DNA of 8,769 nucleotides, taken from the NCBI GenBank assembly GCA_016765235.1, contig JAESQH010000234.1, positions 1-8,769 on the forward strand. The letters are read 5' to 3'. The DNA is from Paracoccaceae bacterium (lineage in GTDB: Bacteria > Pseudomonadota > Alphaproteobacteria > Rhodobacterales > Rhodobacteraceae). The position numbers and the translations under genes are program-made. The notes beneath the pieces were generated by a model. That model was not told the DNA's origin. It ran no database searches and was given only the letters and a program-made list of their open reading frames with translations. Below are positions 6,029 to 8,769 of this stretch, piece by piece (the stretch's first letter is position 1; each line of letters starts with the position of its first letter).

Positions 6029-6955
6029 CAGTATCTGGCCGATGAATTCGTCCATAATATCCCAGACCTGCGTCTGGATTTTCGGCGTTTCCATCCAAAC
6101 CTCATGCTTGCCGTCTTCGATAATTTCGAACCGACCGTTTGGAAGTGTGCGCGCCCGTGATTTGATCGCCTCGCCATCAACCACAATTTCTTGCGTTCCC
6201 ATAAACGTAAGGGTCGGAATGTCCGGCACATGAGCATCCATCAACTCACCCGTCTCCTTAATCGCCTCCACCGCCCAATGAATAGTTGGCCCACCAAGAC
6301 CCAAATCCGGCTGCGCGGCCAAATGCGATTGGAACATCGCATAATATTCCGTATCGTTCGTTAACTCGTTACCCTCAAACGGATTTACGGCTGCGTAGAA
6401 GGTCGGTTTGGTTCCCGGAACCAGATATTTATGCACGCCAATAGGTCTGCCAATTGTATTAACAACCTTTAACATCAGCTTATCTTTAGCAGAGGCAGAC
6501 AAGCCCCACATCGGGCTTGAAAAAACAGCGCCTTTAACTTCAAGCCCATCGACCAACGCCCGCAACCCAATGCAACCACCCATGGAATGGGAGAATAGCA
6601 GCATCGGCTCTTTAAGCGCTTTTATGTCCGGTGCATCCAGCGCGGCTTTTATATCCTGTTGATAGTCCTTAAAACTTTCAACATACCCACGGTCCTGCCG
6701 CCCATCGACCCTTTCCGAAAGGCCCTGACCCCGCCAGTCGATAACGACCACATTCAGATTACGCGCTATCAATTTAGCAACCGTGCGCCCATATTTTTCA
6801 ATGTATTCCGTGCGGCCCGGCAGTAACAAAACGGTCCCACGCTCTCCGTCATGCCAATAGGCCACGCGAATTTTTGTGCCGTCTTTAGCCGACACGAATA
6901 TCGCCTTCCCACCTTCGGGAACGCCCACCAGATTATATAGGGGCGCGGCCGTCAT
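6026..6955 (-). CDS. PldB-type alpha/beta hydrolase (lysophospholipase/monoacylglycerol lipase family)
   Basis: The product is a 309-aa alpha/beta hydrolase of the serine aminopeptidase S33/Hydrolase_4 group that includes PldB lysophospholipase L2 and monoacylglycerol lipases. LLLPGRTEYIEKYG (43-56) supplies the oxyanion-hole loop, VVVIDWRGQGLS (69-80) the following strand and loop, and SHSMGG (122-127) the nucleophile elbow with Ser124. His284 in DGKHEVW is the catalytic histidine. The usual catalytic Asp position appears to be Glu256 in GTQEIVVD. There is no signal peptide. It overlaps the upstream SCP2 gene by one base (TGATG), which implies translational coupling; no separate ribosome site is seen. 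Action on acyl-glycerol or lysophospholipid is a family-based inference, and the substrate is unproven. Confidence 0.88.
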   Translation of the reverse strand: MTAAPLYNLVGVPEGGKAIFVSAKDGTKIRVAYWHDGERGTVLLLPGRTEYIEKYGRTVAKLIARNLNVVVIDWRGQGLSERVDGRQDRGYVESFKDYQQDIKAALDAPDIKALKEPMLLFSHSMGGCIGLRALVDGLEVKGAVFSSPMWGLSASAKDKLMLKVVNTIGRPIGVHKYLVPGTKPTFYAAVNPFEGNELTNDTEYYAMFQSHLAAQPDLGLGGPTIHWAVEAIKETGELMDAHVPDIPTLTFMGTQEIVVDGEAIKSRARTLPNGRFEIIEDGKHEVWMETPKIQTQVWDIMDEFIGQIL

Positions 6956-7245
6956 CAGGCTAGCAATGACCCTAGCTTCAGTGCCATAGCCATGTCGCCA
7001 TCAACTTTCAGCTTGCCAGTCATGAACGCCGCAGTCGGATTAGTATCCCCTTCGATAATCGCCTGAAACACATCGGCATCCGCAGACAATGTGCAATCAG
7101 CATCGCTATCGTCAACGCTCACGCCATTTTCGTCGATACGGATGGCGCCAACGCCGACCAACTCGAACTTCACCGACCCGTCAAACGGGTGGCCGTCGAT
7201 CTTGCTGCTCAATGTGCTGACGGCAGATTCTAGAATATCACTCAT
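6955..7245 (-). CDS. SCP2 sterol-binding-domain lipid carrier protein
   Basis: The product is a 96-aa stand-alone SCP2 domain, close to the family's minimal size. Such proteins carry or present acyl-lipids or sterol-like ligands in a hydrophobic tunnel in the cytoplasm. The pattern is clear: VKFELVGVGAIRID (25-38), then GVSVDDSDADCTLSADADVF (41-60), then the closing strand and helix PTAAFMTGKLKVDGDMAMALKLGSLL (70-95). The start ATG at 7245 has GGAG six bases upstream. It is the first gene of a two-gene unit with the hydrolase. Pairing a lipid carrier with a lysophospholipase-like enzyme suggests that one delivers the other's substrate, but this is inference. The ligand is unknown; bacterial SCP2 proteins rarely bind sterols. 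Confidence 0.9.
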   Translation of the reverse strand: MSDILESAVSTLSSKIDGHPFDGSVKFELVGVGAIRIDENGVSVDDSDADCTLSADADVFQAIIEGDTNPTAAFMTGKLKVDGDMAMALKLGSLLA

Positions 7246-7271
7246 AATTGTCTCCGAAGTTATTAAGTCTG

Positions 7272-7300
7272 GTGTAACGTATGGTGGAGTTGGCTATAAT
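7272..7300 (+). promoter_or_regulatory. Possible promoter for the TPR-helicase genes
   Basis: TATAAT at 7295-7300 matches the -10 consensus perfectly, with GTGTAA (three of six matches to TTGACA) 17 bases upstream. It would give a leader of about 56 nt to the GTG start at 7363. It sits in the divergent gap shared with the SCP2 gene, for which no good minus-strand promoter was found. Confidence 0.45.
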
Positions 7301-7362
7301 GGAACCCTCTGATGCGCATACCGTTGCGTTAGGTGAGGTTCGGTTTTGAAACGGAGCGTACT

Positions 7363-7929
7363 GTGCGGATTACGGGTATATTGTTGATACTGGCATTACA
7401 ATTTTTCGCAAGCACGGCTATCGCGGACGAGGGAAATGCCGTCGAGGAAGCAGAATATCGTCTGGACGAGTTATTCAGTGAATTGCAAGAATCCGATTCC
7501 AAAGGATATTTCGAAATCGAACGGCAGATCGTCGGAATTTGGAACCACTCTGGCTCGGCATCAATGGATCTATTGCTGGAACGCGGGCAGATGGCCATGG
7601 CGCTCCGAGATTTCCCCAAGGCAATCGAGCACTTGTCGGCATTGATCGACAATGCCCCAGAATTCGCCGAAGGGTGGAACGCACGCGCGACGGTTTATTA
7701 CTTAATGAACGAATATGCCTTGTCGATTTTGGATATTAAGCAAACGTTAATCCTTAACCCCAGACATTTCGGCGCATTGAACGGCCTTGGCCTGATATTC
7801 GAGGAACTCGGGAACCCGAAGGGAGCGTTTAAGGCCTACACCATGGCCCAAAGTATCCACCCGTTCTTGCCGAATGTGAACGAGTCGTTAATTGCTTTGC
7901 AGCCCCTTATTGACGGTACCGAGTTGTGA
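7363..7929 (+). CDS. Secreted tetratricopeptide-repeat protein
   Basis: The product is a 188-aa protein with an N-terminal signal peptide MRITGILLILALQFFASTAIA and likely signal-peptidase I cleavage before DEGNA (after residue 21), so it is probably periplasmic. No lipobox cysteine is present. The rest is helical, with about three TPR units at 68-101, 102-135 and 136-169; the second and third contain AEGWNARATVYYLMNEYALSI and NGLGLIFEELGNPKGAFKAY. TPR proteins bind partner proteins; the partner here is unknown. Start: the frame is open from a GTG at 7333, but the GTG at 7363 has GGAG six bases upstream and gives a clean signal peptide; the longer form would add ten residues that spoil it. It lies 15 bp before the helicase gene on the same strand, probably co-transcribed. 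Confidence 0.82.
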   Translation: MRITGILLILALQFFASTAIADEGNAVEEAEYRLDELFSELQESDSKGYFEIERQIVGIWNHSGSASMDLLLERGQMAMALRDFPKAIEHLSALIDNAPEFAEGWNARATVYYLMNEYALSILDIKQTLILNPRHFGALNGLGLIFEELGNPKGAFKAYTMAQSIHPFLPNVNESLIALQPLIDGTEL

Positions 7930-7944
7930 CATTAAGTCCGAAGG

Positions 7945-8580
7945 ATGCAGCCAACAATTACCGCAGTTCTAGGCCCGACCAATACGGGTAAAACCCACTA
8001 CGCGATTGAACGCATGCTGGCGCATCGAACTGGTGTGATCGGCTTACCACTGCGTCTGTTGGCACGCGAGGTTTACGACCGCATTGTGGCGCTGCGTGGC
8101 CCATCTGTGGTGGCCCTGGTTACGGGCGAGGAACGCATCGTGCCGCCGCGCACCAAATACTGGGTTTGCACGGTTGAGGCGATGCCTGTCGGTATTGGGG
8201 CTGATTTTCTGGCGGTCGATGAAATCCAGATATGTGCCGATCCTGATCGTGGCTACATCTTCACGGACCGGTTGTTGAATGCACGAGGCCAGTTGGAAAC
8301 CCTGTTTCTAGGCGCGGATTCTATGCGGGGGCGGATTGCGTCCCTTATCCCCGAGGCGCAGTTCATGCGCCGCGACCGCTTGTCCAAGCTTTCCTACTCC
8401 GGTGAAAAGAAAATCAGTCGAATACCGCCGCGCTCTGCGATCGTCGCGTTTTCGGTCGATAATGTCTACGCGATTGCTGAACTGATACGCCGCCAGAAAG
8501 GTGGCGCGGCTGTCGTGATGGGGGCACTGTCACCCCGCACCCGCAACGCGCAGGTGGCGCTTTATCAAAAGCGATGTTGA
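7945..8580 (+). CDS. SUV3-like RNA helicase, N-terminal part, frameshifted
   Basis: This 211-aa fragment is the N-terminal half of a superfamily-2 helicase of the SUV3-like type found in alphaproteobacteria. It carries Walker A GPTNTGKT (10-17), the Walker B/DEIQ box at LAVDEIQI (89-96), and SPRTRNAQVALYQ (196-208), which starts the second RecA-like domain. At codon 208 (CAA, 8566-8568) the reading frame leaves the homologous path, giving KRC and a TGA at 8578-8580. The remaining motifs V and VI continue in the +1 frame immediately after, so the gene as read is broken, by a real mutation or a sequencing error. The start ATG at 7945 is the first possible one after an in-frame stop at 7933; the GAAGG sequence directly abuts it, which is tight for a ribosome site. 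Related helicases unwind RNA with degradosome-type partners; that role is inferred. Confidence 0.8.
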   Translation: MQPTITAVLGPTNTGKTHYAIERMLAHRTGVIGLPLRLLAREVYDRIVALRGPSVVALVTGEERIVPPRTKYWVCTVEAMPVGIGADFLAVDEIQICADPDRGYIFTDRLLNARGQLETLFLGADSMRGRIASLIPEAQFMRRDRLSKLSYSGEKKISRIPPRSAIVAFSVDNVYAIAELIRRQKGGAAVVMGALSPRTRNAQVALYQKRC

Positions 8581-8769
8581 TTATCTGGTGGCGACGGATG
8601 CGATTGGCATGGGGTTGAACCTGGATATAAACCATGTGGCACTGGCGGGAACGTCCAAGTATGATGGGCGTAGACACCGCTATTTGCACCCTAACGAGTT
8701 GGCACAGATCGCCGGGCGGGCAGGGCGCTTTACCACCGACGGAACGTTTGGCGTTACTGGCGAGGCCCC
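8570..8769 (+). pseudogene. SUV3-like RNA helicase, C-terminal part in shifted frame (runs off window)
   Basis: From about 8570 the +1 frame relative to the upstream fragment is open to the window end. It reads DVDYLVATDAIGMGLNLD (motif V) and then ELAQIAGRAGRF (motif VI with the two arginine-finger-type residues), followed by TTDGTFGVTGEA. Both motifs are those of the same helicase family. No independent start codon with a ribosome site is evident, so this is the detached C-terminal part of the gene at 7945. Four bases lie between the CAA codon (8566-8568) and the GAT at 8573, where a multiple of three is needed. A loss of two bases, or a gain of one, explains the shift. The 3' end is outside the window. 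Confidence 0.8.

Noticed and set aside
6929..6955. Near-identical opening bases of the hydrolase and MFS genes (both encode MTA-APLY-like starts)
   Set aside because: Similarity stops after about eight codons and the proteins are unrelated, so it is probably coincidence.
8414..8689. Minus-strand 91-codon frame over the helicase break
   Set aside because: It is antisense to conserved helicase motifs in both plus-strand frames and has no recognisable domain.

Overview
The window looks like ordinary core chromosome from an alphaproteobacterium, most likely of the Rhodobacteraceae/Roseobacter group. The pointers are an XRE regulator beginning MKHPVDVHVGKRIRHRRW, a LysR gene divergent from a DUF1127 miniprotein, a stand-alone SCP2 gene coupled to a PldB-like hydrolase, a TPR lipo/periplasmic-type gene followed by a SUV3-like helicase, and moderate GC with AT-rich promoter regions. 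This placement rests on recognised protein families, not on a database search. I see no tRNA, rRNA, CRISPR array, insertion sequence, integrase or phage gene.

Layout, left to right. Positions 1-327 (minus) hold the first 109 codons of an XRE-family regulator that runs off the left edge. The 274-bp gap behind it (328-601) is rich in inverted repeats and contains a good match to a sigma-54 promoter. Positions 602-2422 (minus) are typA/bipA, a ribosome-binding GTPase, with a leader hairpin. Divergent from typA, on the plus strand, are an MFS efflux-type transporter (2583-3704) and, 14 bp later, a zinc-free quinone oxidoreductase-like MDR enzyme (3719-4681); they look like one operon. The convergent gap 4682-4773 has an 11-bp tandem triplet and an intrinsic terminator for the next gene, a LysR regulator (4774-5646, minus). 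LysR is divergent from a 65-aa DUF1127 protein (5770-5967, plus). A bidirectional hairpin then separates DUF1127 from a minus-strand pair: a PldB-type alpha/beta hydrolase (6026-6955) and, upstream of it with a TGATG overlap, an SCP2 lipid-carrier protein (6955-7245). Finally, on the plus strand, a secreted TPR protein (7363-7929, GTG start) precedes a SUV3-like helicase (7945 to the right edge) that is broken by a frameshift near 8566-8572.

How the genes work together: the SCP2-hydrolase pair is probably a small lipid-handling unit, MFS-MDR a possible export/reduction (detoxification) unit, and LysR-DUF1127 a regulator with a likely divergent target. TypA, XRE and the helicase point to translation, regulation and RNA metabolism. 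I found no convincing new multi-gene system. The observations most worth checking are the sigma-54-like promoter with its upstream inverted repeats, the helicase frameshift, and the hairpins and repeats in the intergenic gaps.
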